From Casuarius casuarius (lineage: Eukaryota; Chordata; Aves; Casuariiformes; Casuariidae), in the NCBI GenBank assembly GCA_003342895.1, contig PTFA01000082.1, positions 1 through 64,000 of the forward strand: 64,000 nt of DNA. Direction: 5' to 3'. Position numbers and translations under genes: made by a program. Positions 48,961-61,591 of the stretch are shown piece after piece. How positions within the stretch are numbered: the first letter of the stretch is position 1; the number at the start of each line of letters is the position of its first letter. The notes beneath the pieces are model-generated. The model saw only the letters and a list, made by a program, of their open reading frames with translations, had not been told where the DNA came from and searched no databases.

Positions 48961-51900
48961 CCACTGCTGGTTAACCCTGGACACTTGTCAAAGATCTTTC
49001 AGGACAGGACTTAAAAGGGGAACAGAAGTGTGTGGTGGTCTTCTACTGAATCAAAGCCGAAAGCCAGACTGCATCCTTGAGAACATATTTGCTACCTGAG
49101 GGGACTTCTTGGTTTTCTATATAAAGTGAATTTGGTTGTCCCCTTCCCCTGCTCAGAGCATACCAGTATGTTCACCATCCACACTCACCTCCACAGTGAG
49201 GAAAGGATTGCCTATGTGTGGAAACAGGGCTACCACCTCCCACTGAGACTGCCAGGTTTTGTGTGTACTGGTGAGAGACTTGGCCAGGAAGCAGACACTG
49301 CTGCTCTGCTTACATGTGCCTGCTGTAGCACACACAAGATTACAGTTTCCAAGGACATTTGATTTCACTACCTTTAGGATTTTGAAGATACCAGTAGGAT
49401 ATAAGAGACAAGACCACTTTTAAATTTTAAAGTCAGCTAGTTTTCTGTGCATGGCGGAGCTGGCATGCATTTGCATGCTGTAACAGCACACTGCAATGTA
49501 TGCACACAAAATGGTACACATTTAGTGCATGCAGTTACAGTCTTCTATTATCAACACCATGGACTTCATATAATTGCCCCTTCTCTAAATTGGCAGAGAG
49601 CAGACAATATAACATTCTTGGAGGGCTCATTGTAAAGGTCAGCCCAACAGTTAATGCATAAAGCACCATTCCATGTAAATACCTCATAGGGTCCTGAGAT
49701 CATTGTATGTTAAGACATGGACAGTCTGCTCAGCCATGAATTAAATGCCAAGAAGCTTTATGGGCTTTGTGTGAGCTTAAAANAGTGAATTTCTGGGGAA
49801 GGAAGCATTTTTTTATTGTGTGTGATGTTGAGTATGCACCCATACTGAGACAGGATCAGAATATGCAATAGTTTTGGCTCTGGCAGGACTCAGTCTGTGA
49901 TATTCATGAGGCTCATTCAAAGGAAACATTTGGCTCATCATATTAAAATGAGAAAAAGCCACGTTTCAAACACCTTTTGAGGCAGAGGCACTTCTGGACC
50001 AGCAGCAAGAGTGTCTGAAAGAAAAAACATCTAACAAAACCCATCAATGTGGGACTTTTAACTGGAAAAACTGGAGCTGAGCTGGACTCTCATATACTTG
50101 AGAGGTTGTGTCTCTGAGTCAAGAGATCTATACATTGGTATAAACCCATAAGAATATGTAAAGTGTACTCCTTAGCAGAATTACATTCCCTTCCTCTCCT
50201 CAGTTCTGCTTAGAAAAGGAGTCTTCATCTCACATCCTCCTCCCATCAGGAGCAAATACATTTGATTTCCATTTTGTTAAAAATCAGTGTGACAATCTAT
50301 AGTGGTGGTCCAGACTTTGCAGAAAAGGAATTAAGACTTTTTCTGAAGAGCTGTGCTGAACATTATTCAATACAATGATCAGAAAGTTCATTTTCTTGTT
50401 CCCCATATGAACTCCATCTCCTGAGCACTAAAATTAGGCTTCTCTTTGGAAAATAACATAATGTAGACAACATTATGTAATCTGCAGTTGAAAAGATGTG
50501 TGTCAACTCTCCTTCCTCTGTTATCAAGGATGGAACTGGAGCTAATTGTGTGGCACAGCAAGACAAGGTCTTCAGCCAAGGACCGAACGCAGGTGATGTG
50601 TGATCCACCAGCATCCCCGTGCCTGACACTACTCAGCCCCCTATGCCTGCTCTGTTACAACATCTTACCCTTTGTCTCACCTAGTTTCAGTGGATTTGCA
50701 AGGTCTGATCCCATGTTCTTAAATAATAAGCATATGCTGTTAAAGAACTGGATCATGGAATCTGTAATTATTTAAGCTGTTATTGGTGTCTCTCTTATAT
50801 ATCTCTTGGCTCATTTGCTTTAATCAGGGAATTTAAGTAGTNTAGAGGGAATGCTACCCTGTAACACTGCTTCACTTCCATAAAGATACACATGCAGAAG
50901 TGTATAGATGCAAATGTGCATTTCTGCCTATGTGTACACACTAGCTGCTCTTTCAGACCAAAAATCTAATTTTTGTTCCTTCTTTAGTTTTCCATTACTT
51001 TTGCTTTCCCCTGCTAAAGGAGTCCAAAAATTAACAGAGCCTCTCAAAAATTATGATATTGTTCCTTCTTCTAAAATACCAGGAAAATCTGATACACACA
51101 ATAATGGTTTATTGAAAAACTTTCCACTCACCTACAGCTATGAGCAATAGTTAAACATACTGTAATATCATCAGTNTGAGACATCTGAGGCCTAATTCTT
51201 CTTTCTGTGATGTCTCTGAACTCTACTGAAGCTGATGGGTTTTAACAAAGACATTTATACAAAGTCAACACTGTCAGGAGGAGAATCTAACAATGCTCCT
51301 GGGTACAAAATGTCTGGGTACCTCCAGGACAAAATGCATCTGGGTACTCTCCCAGATGATGAAGGTTCACAGCTCTGGGGACAGAGCTGGTCGGGAATAT
51401 TCATCTCCCACATTCTGCAAGCTGGGAAAAGGTAGGGGTCCACTTCTTCCTCAATAGTTGCCCTGCATCTTTTATATACCTTAAAGCTTGGTATTTAACC
51501 TCTTCAATAGAGTTGCTTCCCTTTTATAACTAAAAGACAGCAATGTCAAACTAAGAAGTTGTTTGCCTGATGTAGCAGGGCAGGTGAGGGCAGGGAATAT
51601 ATCTCACTTACAGCACCTTTCATTGCTGCTAAGCGGGAAGATATGTCCCTGACTTCTCATGAGCTCCTGTGCCTTTCTACGTTGGACAAGCTTTCATTAA
51701 ACAAGCTAAATAAAAAAGCTGTGCAGAGAAAAAAGAAAACCCTGGATGTTAGAAACTGAACTGTAGTCACTGGTGTAGCACCCAAAAGAAATTACAAGAA
51801 AAAAGACAGGCCAAGATGGAATTTAAGCCACTGAAACTGGAATTCCTATTACCTCTTCTGGACTGTTTTCAAGAAAATCTGGACTAGGTGGAATTACTTC

Positions 51901-54304
51901 TAAGTTGGCTAGATCTCTAATTCCTGTGCTGGGAGGTTCAGGGACACCAAGATGAATGACCCCTGTACTGTACTGGTCTTCAAGGACCAGCCTGAGGATG
52001 GTGTGTTTTGCCTGCTGGTCTCTGCAAGGCCTCAAAACCACTGTTGAGCCTCTGGAAAAAAAGGTGCTCATAAGAGAGAGGTGCAGAATGTGGGAGTGAG
52101 ATCCCCAAAGTCCTGCTGCCTGGACTTGCTGCCTGACAGATTTGGAGTGCTGTTCAGGGCGCTGGTTTAGATCTACCAAGTTTCACACAGAGGTTACTAC
52201 AAAGACTTCCTAGGCAACTGTGTTGTCTTTTCTGGAATTACCAAGGGGAAGCTGGACTCTGAGATGCTTCAAAAGAAGGGGCTGCTGGCTGAGTGCTCTC
52301 TTGAGGTTTTGGCACCTGCTTCCACCTCTTGGTTCGCAGGTCTCCAGACTCAGTGAAAACCCTGTCTTTTCTTTCAGGCATTTGGAAAGATGCTATGCAC
52401 ACATGCTCATTTCTTGCTTCTTGGCTTGTTCCAGACTGCTTTCTCTGGAAAACCTGCTTTTTCTAATGGCCAGTATCTTTCCAGACTGCCTGTTTCATGT
52501 TTGTAGATACTGATTTTTCGTCCTTCTGCTTCTACTCTCGTCTCCTTTGCAGATCCTCCTAAAACCTTTGCCACCATTGTCCGATGATGAGAGCATTGGA
52601 TACTACCATGAGGAGATGGCATTCACTGAACTAACCACCTCTCTATTTAAGCAGTGGTGTCCAGAGCTTTTTAATGTTGGCAGTCATCACTCCATGGCTC
52701 ATGTTCTAGTGTCTCTTCCAGCTTCACCTCCCTGCAAACCAGAAACCTGTCTTCAGTTTCTGTTGGGGGGGGGGATTTCTATGTGGCAATTCAATTAAAG
52801 CACTACTGGTCAAGTTTTGGTGCAAAGTATAATCTCAGGTTACACTCTGTAAAGCAATGAGAATTTGTTAGTTGTGGCTTAAGATATCCACTTGAAAAAC
52901 CTGAATGCACTATGTGGCACAAGGCTGCTGTAAACATCATTTTTCAATTTCACTGAATTCTATCAAGACAGACTAATTCTTCTCACCTGCAGCACAAGGC
53001 ACATCTTTAGCTGTAGCATCTTCTTAACATGTCCTAAAATGACACTATGCTTTCACACTTTGAGCCTTACAGCTTCCAAAGACAGCTCCCTGATCTCAGA
53101 TGCTTACAGCTGGATCCTGGTTAGACTCTGTCATGCACATTTGGCTGCTCATCACCATTAGGAGCAGGCAGAGGAGTTTAACGGTTATAAAACTCCTCAA
53201 GGACGCAGGTTCTCACTTCCTTTTATGCTACAGGTTTCCCAAGAGGAGGCATTTTCAAGACCTCCTATCTCCTGTTTTGTGCTTTCAGATCTTGTTGCTG
53301 CCACGTGCTGATTCTGCCTTTCTCTCAGAGATTCAGTCACCAGCCTCCTCTGTGCTCTGCCCAGATCCCAGGAATACCAGCACTATGTTGTACAAACAGC
53401 CCATCAGGGTCCCTTACTTGAACAAATCCAGGATGCCCATCACCAGCAAGTGGATTTGAGTTCTGCCAGGTGCTTGGTCAGGAACGGTTCGCATTAGACT
53501 TTTCTTTTGGGATCATATCTTGAACAGCGGCTGCTTGTAAGCTCTCTCCAGCCTGATGGACTATAATTTGGTAAAAAAAAGTTCATATTTATGTTATTTT
53601 GCATGCTTTCAAGCATTTTCTCTGCAGACATTCTGCTTTTGCTTTGAATTTCTAGCTTAAATCTCTCAAGTGGAGTGAACAAGATGCATGTCTATAGGAC
53701 NCATCTGCAGGCTGCCTGGCGGAACTGCTTCTGCCCTGGCCACCCTGATTTGCAAGCAGAACACCAGCATGGATAACCACCATAACGAGCAGAAGAAACC
53801 AAACTGGCAAGTTTCCTCACAGCAACCCTTTCCCTGTATTCCCGTTAGCTTCTGGGGTGACTCTCCACTGGCCTCCCTGGTACAGCAGGCCTTGGCCATG
53901 CACCTCATTGTTGGCAGAAGGGGAGTGAGGCCCTCTCAATGGATAAAACAGCGGTTCCCTCACTCCTGTTGAGCATCAAGAAGCACCACAGAGAGGCCCC
54001 TGGCCAGCAGTATAATCTCTTCCAGGCTGCTCAGGATTGACATGACCCTGTACCCTGACCTTAAGTGCAGGCAGCTCATAAATGGCAATAGCAATTTCTA
54101 TGGCAGTAACCAATCTCCTCTCCCTAGGCCTGAGCACCTCATTAGCTGAGAAATCTGCCAAAAGGATCCCTCCAAAAATGCTTGGCTCAAAGTCTGACTT
54201 CTTGAGGGTTTGGTAGGAGCAGCNTAAATGCTATCAAACTGCAAGCAGGACAGTGGCTTGGATACTTGTGGCTACAGTAAATGAGCTGGCTGAGACAATT
54301 CCCA

Positions 54305-54330
54305 CTAATTATACAGATCTCTATAATTAG
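54305..54330. other. Perfect 9-bp inverted repeat with 8-base spacer
   Basis: CTAATTATA (54305-54313) and TATAATTAG (54322-54330) are exact reverse complements around CAGATCTC. It could form a small hairpin or be a pair of inverted homeodomain-type TAATTA sites. No transposon ends are seen around it. Confidence 0.6.
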
Positions 54331-55099
54331 GAGGTTATTGCTGTCCCAGGAGCCAGGAAAAGGAGCTGATTTCCTGCAGGAGTCAGTAAGGAATTTCCCC
54401 TGCCACCACTCACTATGCAGCACTGCACTGTTAAAGGGGCATGTCCTAGCAGATAGTCACCTACCCCCAGATTTTGCAATTTGATGGCCAGCAGGAAAAG
54501 ACAGCAAATTACTTGTGCCTGGCTCCATCCCTCGAGGGGAACATCACAAAGTCATGACCACCGTGGATGTGAGCCACTGGAACCCTTTGTCTTAGACCAG
54601 AAACTACAGCTGCGAGATTATAAAGCACTATGTGGACTATGACCACATTAACCATCCCAGCACTTTGCTGTGGTTGTCCAAATAGGCTACTATGTGCTTG
54701 GCTTGCAGTACATCAGTCCTCAAGTTCTCTTTGCAAAAATCACTCTGATTTACCCAGACCGCATTTCAGCACCCTCTGCTTCCCTTCCCCTGCCCTGCCA
54801 CAAGCCCGCATCTGCAGAAAGTGTAGCTGAGGCAGTTAGATGCAGGAGACAGCATCTGCCCCACAACTGTGCAGGCAAGTGGCAGGCTCAGGCAAAGGCA
54901 CCTGAATCTAGAGCTCTTGTTCATGGCTCTTTGCTTTAAACTAGTCCTTACCAAGATCTCTTTTCAAGGTGGGAGTTGAGATGACAGTGAGCAGGATGGG
55001 ATGAGTATAACATCAGTGGGCTGAAGAGAGTTCTCTTTAGGACTTACTAGTCAGATATAGAGATGGAAGAATGGGCACATGCATTTGATTATACAGAAA

Positions 55100-55162
55100 A
55101 TATATACATATATGTAAGTATAACTGTATATATATATATANACACACACACACATACATATC
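55100..55162 (+). repeat. Compound TA/AC microsatellite
   Basis: Imperfect TATA/TACA sequence leads into seven TA units (55127-55140), an N at 55141 and about six to seven AC units (55142-55154), followed by ATACATA. The N sits exactly at the junction of the two unit types, so the true length there is unresolved. Confidence 0.92.
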
Positions 55163-56920
55163 CCTATATGTTTATATAAAAGATCCCTATATATGGCAAA
55201 TCCATCAGTCCTTAGTGTTAAAGCATTTGCTGCCTCCCATGGGATAANGTTAAAGATGAGCATGCTAAGACCTTGGCTCAGATCATAGTATCTATAAAGA
55301 AGTTGAACACTATTTTTCCAGCCTGTAGTTTGAGGTGACTGGCTGGATTTTCTTCCTTCAGTGGAAGAATATTGAAATTTTCAGAGGTCTCACATGAGGT
55401 ATAAATATGCCAATTTCACTAACTTCCTTAATCATTACCACAGCATCAGCCTGAAAACACTTTTGTCCGGAGGTGAATTTTTCCTTAATGGAATAAACAG
55501 AAATATCAGTAAGTGTCTTGCCTTTGCTTCTTCCTGCAGAAGGGTTGCTCAGAGAGCCCAGCAAGGGCAGAAATCTGACGTGTCCTCAAAAGAGCCCAAT
55601 GACAAATGCGAAGTGCTCTCTGGAGTGACTCAGAGCCCAGACCCAACCAAACCGTGCCAGCTCTTTCAGTTTACTTTCAGTGAGCACAAGCCTTCCAGAG
55701 GTAAAAAAGGAGAAACTTCACAGAAACCATTGCTTCAAGTTCAAATTTGACCTTCCTGATGTTCTCAGTTCCTTTGAGTCACACTGGTAGAGCTTTTGCC
55801 TCTTTCTCCAAGTCACCATCAACCTGGGTTGATAGGAGATGAAAGTTAGCTCTTTGAATTAAGATGACAGGCAGAGACCTCGAAACATGTTCCTGAAAGC
55901 CCTGATTTCAGTGCAATGACTGCAAATTTTTGTATCAAAATTGTCCATCTATTGCAGCTAATCAACCTTAGTCAGAATATTTTCTCATGTTTCACATTTG
56001 CTCTACGAGCCAGGGAAGAGTTCATTGCTGATAATGAAACATACCAAATGCGTTTTGTCTTGGGTAATTCGAGGTCATACCTTACAGCATAGTTCACCAG
56101 TGACTTTTTTAACCTGTTCAATAGTTGCATCCCAAATCATAAGTCATGATCTCATTAAAAGGTGGGAACAAAATGTCCCTTAGAAAACATCATCAATGTA
56201 ATAACTGTAGATATCATATTGAGACATGAAAACACCATGTTGATCACTGTAATATAAATCTCTAAACACATTAAGAGATAGGAAAAGAAAGCTGAAATAA
56301 GTTGCTGAGGACCAATGGACGCACCGTGAGATGTTACTAGAAAAGACCTGACAAAAGCACTTAGTAGGCATTGCAATAAATGCACAAAGATGAAAAGAAT
56401 GTACTTCAGGAGCAGCAGACACATGATAAAGGTAAAAGTGTTGAATACAATCAAATTTCAGTGTGGGCAGTGGTTGAAATGGGGCAGTCCATGCCAGCGG
56501 TCCATGCTGACACTTTAAAGAGACATACAGGTGCTTTCTTCTGAGGAGACACAGCTGGAACAGACTAATAACAGGACTTCAGAGTTTCTCTATCAGGATT
56601 TCTCAGTATTCAGGCTGATGGTTTTGACTTTCTGTTTCAGTCACTGAGGATAGGTGCAAGCTATCAGTCAGTAGATACCTTATGTCAGAAAAGATCTCAT
56701 TCCAACAGTTTGGCAGTGAGTCATTAGTATGTTTGTGATGCAGCTGACATTTATTTGTATTCAAATGTTTTATTTAGTTTAAAGATCTCCCCCCCCCAAA
56801 TAGGGATTAAAGTATGACCACTTTACTTCTGCAGTAAAATCTTTTCTTAGAAACACATTCATAAGTCTAATGCCTGATTGAACTTTTAGCCAGGCTTCAG
56901 ACAACCCAATAAAAAAAAAT

Positions 56921-56978
56921 CCAAATGTTAATAACAAATGGCTTTCTGTCCAAATGTTAATAACAAATAGCTTTCTGT
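56921..56978 (+). repeat. 29-bp tandem duplication
   Basis: Two adjacent 29-base units, both starting CCAAATGTTAATAACAAAT and ending CTTTCTGT, differ at one base (G/A at the 20th position). No third copy is present. An A-run (AATAAAAAAAAAT) directly precedes the first unit. Confidence 0.95.
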
Positions 56979-58029
56979 CAGCTAGCGAGCATTTAAGACA
57001 AAGCAGGTCCTGTTTACTATACTGCAAACAGAATGCCCTAGAAGTCCAGTGCTTGATATCTTCATATCCCCACACTGCCATCTCTCTAGAGAGGAAACAT
57101 CTGTCCAAAAGTGCCACGTTTTCAGCTCTAGAGCTTAAAGAAACCTGACAGGCTTTTTTTTTAAGACTGTTATGTTTTGAGGCAACAGGAATAATTGTTT
57201 GGCAAGTATGCTCTCCAAAATGTGTGGATAATTCCTATACAGTAAAAATGAACTATAAAAATTGTACTGTACCAAGAGGAAAACTAATAAAACAGATCTT
57301 GCACAGAGGAGCCAAGCTAAATGCATCTAACACTCTTCAGGAACCTGCCCTGTTTCAGCTCCCATTGCCCAAATGGCAGGATGGTGCTGCACTTGACAAA
57401 ACCCTGAATGGTTAAGCTGAAAACCTAAAATATTTCAGATGTGCTTGGTAGCGAGCACCATTCCTTTTTCTAGGACAAGTACTGATGCTGCCTCCATCAT
57501 ACGGCTTTGTCTCTAGAGCACCACATTTACTCACAGGCTCCTACGCAGGGTACTCTCTGAATGGGGTTTCAGCTCCTGTCCTGCCAAGGGCTTCGGCAAA
57601 GGCCATGTGAGGAACAACCNCATGGCTAGTAAATGCTGTCACCAGCATATGCCATGCCTTGAGGACAGTACCTGAACTATGTACCTCAGTGCCTATCACT
57701 CCTCCTGTGCACCCTTCCTGGTAAGATGGGTCCCAGGTGTCCTGGTAAATAAGGGGCAAAATGCAAGGAGTTGTGTAAGAGGAGGAGGAAGGAAGGTGCT
57801 NGAGCACAGAAGAGCTTCATTGGTTCAGTCACTGTCAGACACATAGGCCAAGTATGGGAGAAGCGAGGGTGTCACGGCCTCCGCGCCAAGCTGTGGGGCA
57901 AGCAGCACTACACCCTCCTGAGCTCCTGTGAAGGACAGCCCACATGTCACTCCCTCTGCCAGTGAGGAGCATTCCCTCTGTGCCCTGCACACAGACGAAG
58001 TCACAGTTCTCACATACTAAGGNACAAGA
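56979..58029. other. No gene recognised
   Basis: No supported gene or repeat. Open frames are short and unrecognised. Confidence 0.45.
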
Positions 58030-59830
58030 AAAAGAAAGTGCCCTCTCTGTTTATTTCTAAAATCTCTAATGTGCTTTCTCTGGCCAGTTTCTTTCCTTGC
58101 CTACTGTCTTTGCACTTCTTTATATCCCTTCAAATGAAAAAAAAATCCTCAAGGTCACCATCCTGCCAACCCCTCCAGGGAGTCTCCACCTTCCCTCCTA
58201 GCTTCCTTCACAGACCTCACTTCCACTCTCCTGGTGACTGTCGGAGTCCAAACATCTGCCCCGGTCACAAATGCTGCACTTAAACTCTTACAGCCTGGCT
58301 TGAGCTCATCCAAAGGGTTCAACAAGCAGAGCTTTGTGTGGAGTTTAACACATAAGGTGAGGCGAGTGAGGTCTGAAGTCCCCTCACTAGAGGTTTCTAC
58401 CCTTGTAAAGATGACAGTGGACCTACAGCTTGTTTCACAACTGAAGGTGCACTGGTGCCCAACCCACCTGCTGCTGCACTTCATCTTTGCAGCCACTGCC
58501 AAGTTAATCTGAACCATCTGGCTGCTGCCATCTTCTAACAGCCACACATTTTCAGCATATTTTCTTGTCGTTGTCGGTGCTTTGTTCTAATGTCTTCAAG
58601 AAAACATCTGCCCTGAGAATTCTCCCTTTTATATCCTCTTTAAAATATGACACCATCTGCTCTTTCTTAAAATCTCTTCCTTGATCCCATCACTGACTGT
58701 CCTCTCAGTGACCTCCCATTTCACAAGAAGATACTTCAGGAGGGTCATTCATTCTTTTGCTTCTCATAACACAGTATCCTGCACTGTTTTGATCCAGGTG
58801 TCTGCTCTGTCTACAGCAGAGAAACACCTCTCCTTTAGCGAATGCCTCTTCTCTTTGCTGTCGAACACTGTTTCTTGGCATTTGTACCATCTTTGAAAGC
58901 ATGCCGACAGACTGTCTTTCCCTGCACTCGTCCAGTTCTAGGCTTACAGTCCTTGGGTTCTTGCATCCTAACAAACCATTTTCTCTTCTGCCCCAAAGCC
59001 CACCTGCACCAAACACCCAGACATAACCACTCTTGAATCTTCACTGTCCGCTTTTCCCCTTTGTCATCTTTTTTTTAAACTTCTTTTCCTCCGGGTACAT
59101 TCCACGTTTCTTTTGCTGCCCTGAGTCACACTTCGCCACATGCTGTCTCCATTTANTTTGCTCCATTTCAGCCTCATTTGGCTCAATCTGTCAAAGCCAA
59201 AGGTGCTTCTTTTCAGCAACAGTGGGATCCACAAGAAGTTCCTAATCCCTTATTGCCTTTCTCATTCCAGATCCCCAATTTGCCCCTGCTCTCTAAAATC
59301 TCCATGAGATTTTTGCCTTGAGACATCCTTCTCCTTNTGCATGACGTATTTTGGGGTAAAAAAAAAAAACTATTTCTGCAGTCACTCTGCCACTGATGAC
59401 ATTTTTTTTTAATTGTCTTAGCCCCTCCTTTCCATATATCTGCCCAAAGTTCAGCTTTCCCATACATCAAAAAATGTCACTTCAGGTATGTCCACAGCTA
59501 CAAGAAACATAATCAATGACTCTATAAGCTCCTATTGCTATAGTGGCCTTTGCTTTTTAAAACATCCTAAGATTTTCCCCCGTTAACGTTATGGTCTTCA
59601 TCTTTAACCTCCTTGCTCTCGCTTGATATCACTCTCCTCTCAGTATCTGTAGAGTCTTGTTCTCATTTGGGTGACTGCATTTTCTGTCAGTGTCTTCCAA
59701 GAGGAAGTTATTCCTCACACTACTATGCCAGCAGTTTTCACATCTCTCTGAAAATATTGTCTCATTTTCTCATGCCTCTTAGCTCCTCTCTCTCTTCTTG
59801 CTATTTTAGCCACATTATTGTGTAATTTTA
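58030..59830 (+). repeat. Pyrimidine-rich block, probably derived from an L2-type LINE
   Basis: For about 1.8 kb the plus strand is strongly C/T-rich, with runs such as CTTTCCTTGCC and CTCCTCTCTCTCTTCTTGC. L2-clade LINEs in sauropsids and monotremes have a pyrimidine-rich sense strand (family knowledge), and the part at 58640-58880 shows reverse-transcriptase similarity. The rest (58030-58620 and 58900-59830) shows compositional agreement only, so the block may mix an L2 fossil with unrelated low-complexity DNA. A12 is at 59358-59369. Confidence 0.45.
58680..58880 (+). repeat. L2-like reverse-transcriptase remnant
   Basis: From 58680 the frame reads LDPITDCPLSDLPFHKKILQ. The L2-clade block is of the form LDP..NYRPISNLPFLSKILE. 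After an in-frame TAA at 58767-58769 it continues HSILHCFDPGVCSVYSRETP, matching the NSLFDPFQSGFRPHHSTETALL block that lies before motif A. Nucleotides 58851-58878 (CTCTTTGCTGTCGAACACTG) then resemble the CTCTCTGCTGCCTTCGACACTG block encoding LSAAFDTVDH, with a frameshift. The order and spacing of these three blocks are right for L2. Later motifs (GVPQGS, YADD) are not found. It is a dead, very old fragment. Rex or other CR1-superfamily relatives cannot be excluded. Confidence 0.68.
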
Positions 59831-61531
59831 CTCTGCAGCATTATGCATTTAAAGATAAGAGGGAATATTCTCAGTCAAATGTTAGTGACATCAAAAACAG
59901 ATCCAAAGAGAGAGACAGGAGTGATCACTGCTGCCTTGCTCACTCTGAGAAGCCCCATCTGTAGAGATGACTTCTTGCTTCCAAGAAGATTCTTTTAAAA
60001 ATAACTTGGGTTTCAAGCCATGGGCTGGGCAACAGAAATTTGTATATTGTCAGATACACTTGAATGGAAAGCTGAACTGAAATAGTTGTAAGTAGAGGTA
60101 AGCTGTTTGTAGTACTTGGCACGGTGGTTTTGATTAGAGCAGTGTGTGGATGATGTAATATATCAAATACTTCAAGAGTCAGTCTATAATAGATTTCACT
60201 TCTTTGCTTTCCTCCAGGCTAAGCAGCTTTTCCCTTAATGACCAAACATGGCTTTAAACATCCTGAGTATCTCTGGCATGGATTTGGGATCCCAACAGGA
60301 CCCCTGGGAGGACCCTACTCTGTAAACTGCTTGTCTCTTCTGCCTGTGTTCAGGATTTGTCTGGTCCAAAGAGCTCATTTATCCTCAGATGTCTTTCTTA
60401 ATGCCTTCTTCCTAATTAGTGATGAGCCGCTACACAAACACATTGCATTTGGGGACGTGCTGCCCTCAGGACAAATCAAGAGCAGAAGTCCAGATTTACT
60501 GCAGTCCTACTAAGGCAGTGATGCTTTCCGTGGAGGCAGAGCACCAATCATCTCTTTCCTGGCAGGCTCCACTGATTTTGGCATGTGCTGCTCAGCTCTC
60601 TTTCCCCCTTTTCCTCGGAAGCACNTGGCTCACCCTGGCAGCAGAGGATGCCGAGGGCCTCACATCCACATCAGCAGAAACTCGACCTCGGCATACCCTG
60701 TATCATGCAATGAAGAGGACTTGTATGACCAGCAGCTTGTGGTGCTGCTGCTCTCACAGACAGCAAACGTGCATCCCTGGCCATATCAGGCACACAGGAT
60801 GAGCCTCGACTCACTTGCTTTTTAGCTTTTGCAGGGAAGGCAGCTGCAGCTGAGCTTGCAGCCGCAGATGCTCTTGGAGAGAAAAAAGTCCCTTAAAGGT
60901 ACATATTCACCTGATGTATTTCAGGCATCTCCTTTAAGATTTGATGAATTCCACACTTGCAGTGTCTCTTTCCCTAAACAAGGAAGTTTAGACATCTAAC
61001 ACTGTGGGACAGTCTGTAATCCATTGCCATTTGTCTGCAGCTACTTCCCCCAGGAGATGAGCCCCCAGCACTGGGATAGCACAGAGGCTGTAATTCTGTG
61101 GGAGAATATCTGATACAGGAGCAAAAACACTCCTGAGCACTTGGGAGGCTTTACATGATTGCTCTGATACCCTTCCCTAGGCCCCTGCTACGGCCAGCTT
61201 CAGAATGGCTTTACTGGACCTTTGATATGGACCGTTCTCATCATTCTTATGATGCAAACTGCCCCTCATTAAGCCCATTCAAATGTGTTGAAAATGGTTT
61301 TATCACAGCAGACTTCATGCTGAATCAGGTATCAAGTGGTCATGCAGCTCTAGTCTGTGCTAGATCTGGTGCCGCCCGTGCTCCTGCAGGCAGGCAGCAT
61401 TAGTGTGATTCTGCACAAAGCACAGAACTGGCGTAACTGCTGAATGGGAAATGCTGCATAACTCTCCAGAAGCAGGACCATATATACACACCAGGTGATG
61501 ATCCATTTTGTACTGCTGTTTGTTTTGGCAG
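59831..61531. other. No gene recognised
   Basis: No supported gene. The segment at 60480-60840 is GC-richer and has overlapping frames of up to 127 codons, unrecognised. Confidence 0.45.
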
Positions 61532-61591
61532 TTCACAGATGTGTTCACAGCAGTGATGACAGTGGAGCTGCAGCCTAATCCCCACCAGAAG
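61532..61591 (+). CDS. Possible 60-bp internal exon, unknown protein
   Basis: A T-rich acceptor (TGCTGTTTGTTTTGGCAG, ending at 61531) and a textbook donor (CAGAAG before GTGAGTATG) bound exactly 60 bases. Only one of the three frames is open: 20 codons beginning FTDVFTAVMTVEL and ending NPHQK. The other two hit TGA and TAA. Length divisible by three makes it frame-neutral. No other exon of the same gene is recognised within the window and I do not know the protein, so it may be a pseudo-exon in an intron. Its splice signals are among the best in the window. Confidence 0.25.

Larger units (their letters stand above)
48961..56920. other. No gene recognised; scattered simple repeats
   Basis: No supported gene in about 8 kb. 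A G10 run is at 52765-52774 and a C9 run at 56789-56797. A pyrimidine tract ending in CCTTTGCAG at about 52552 precedes an open frame (ILLKPLPPLSDDES...) that runs to 52798 without a donor. A hydrophobic minus frame at 56155-56454 looks multi-pass but comes from A-rich plus-strand sequence. Confidence 0.45.

Noticed and set aside
48720..48974. Opposed Arg/Gly/Glu-rich and Pro/Ser/Leu-rich frames
   Set aside because: They arise from the GCCTC array and its pyrimidine flanks.
52547..52798. Open frame after a pyrimidine tract ending in CCTTTGCAG
   Set aside because: There is no donor within the frame, the end runs through a G10 run, and the translation is unrecognised.
56155..56454. Hydrophobic minus-strand frame resembling a multi-pass receptor
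   Set aside because: The plus strand is A-rich here, which makes the complement encode Phe, Leu, Ile and Val by composition. No receptor hallmark motif is present.
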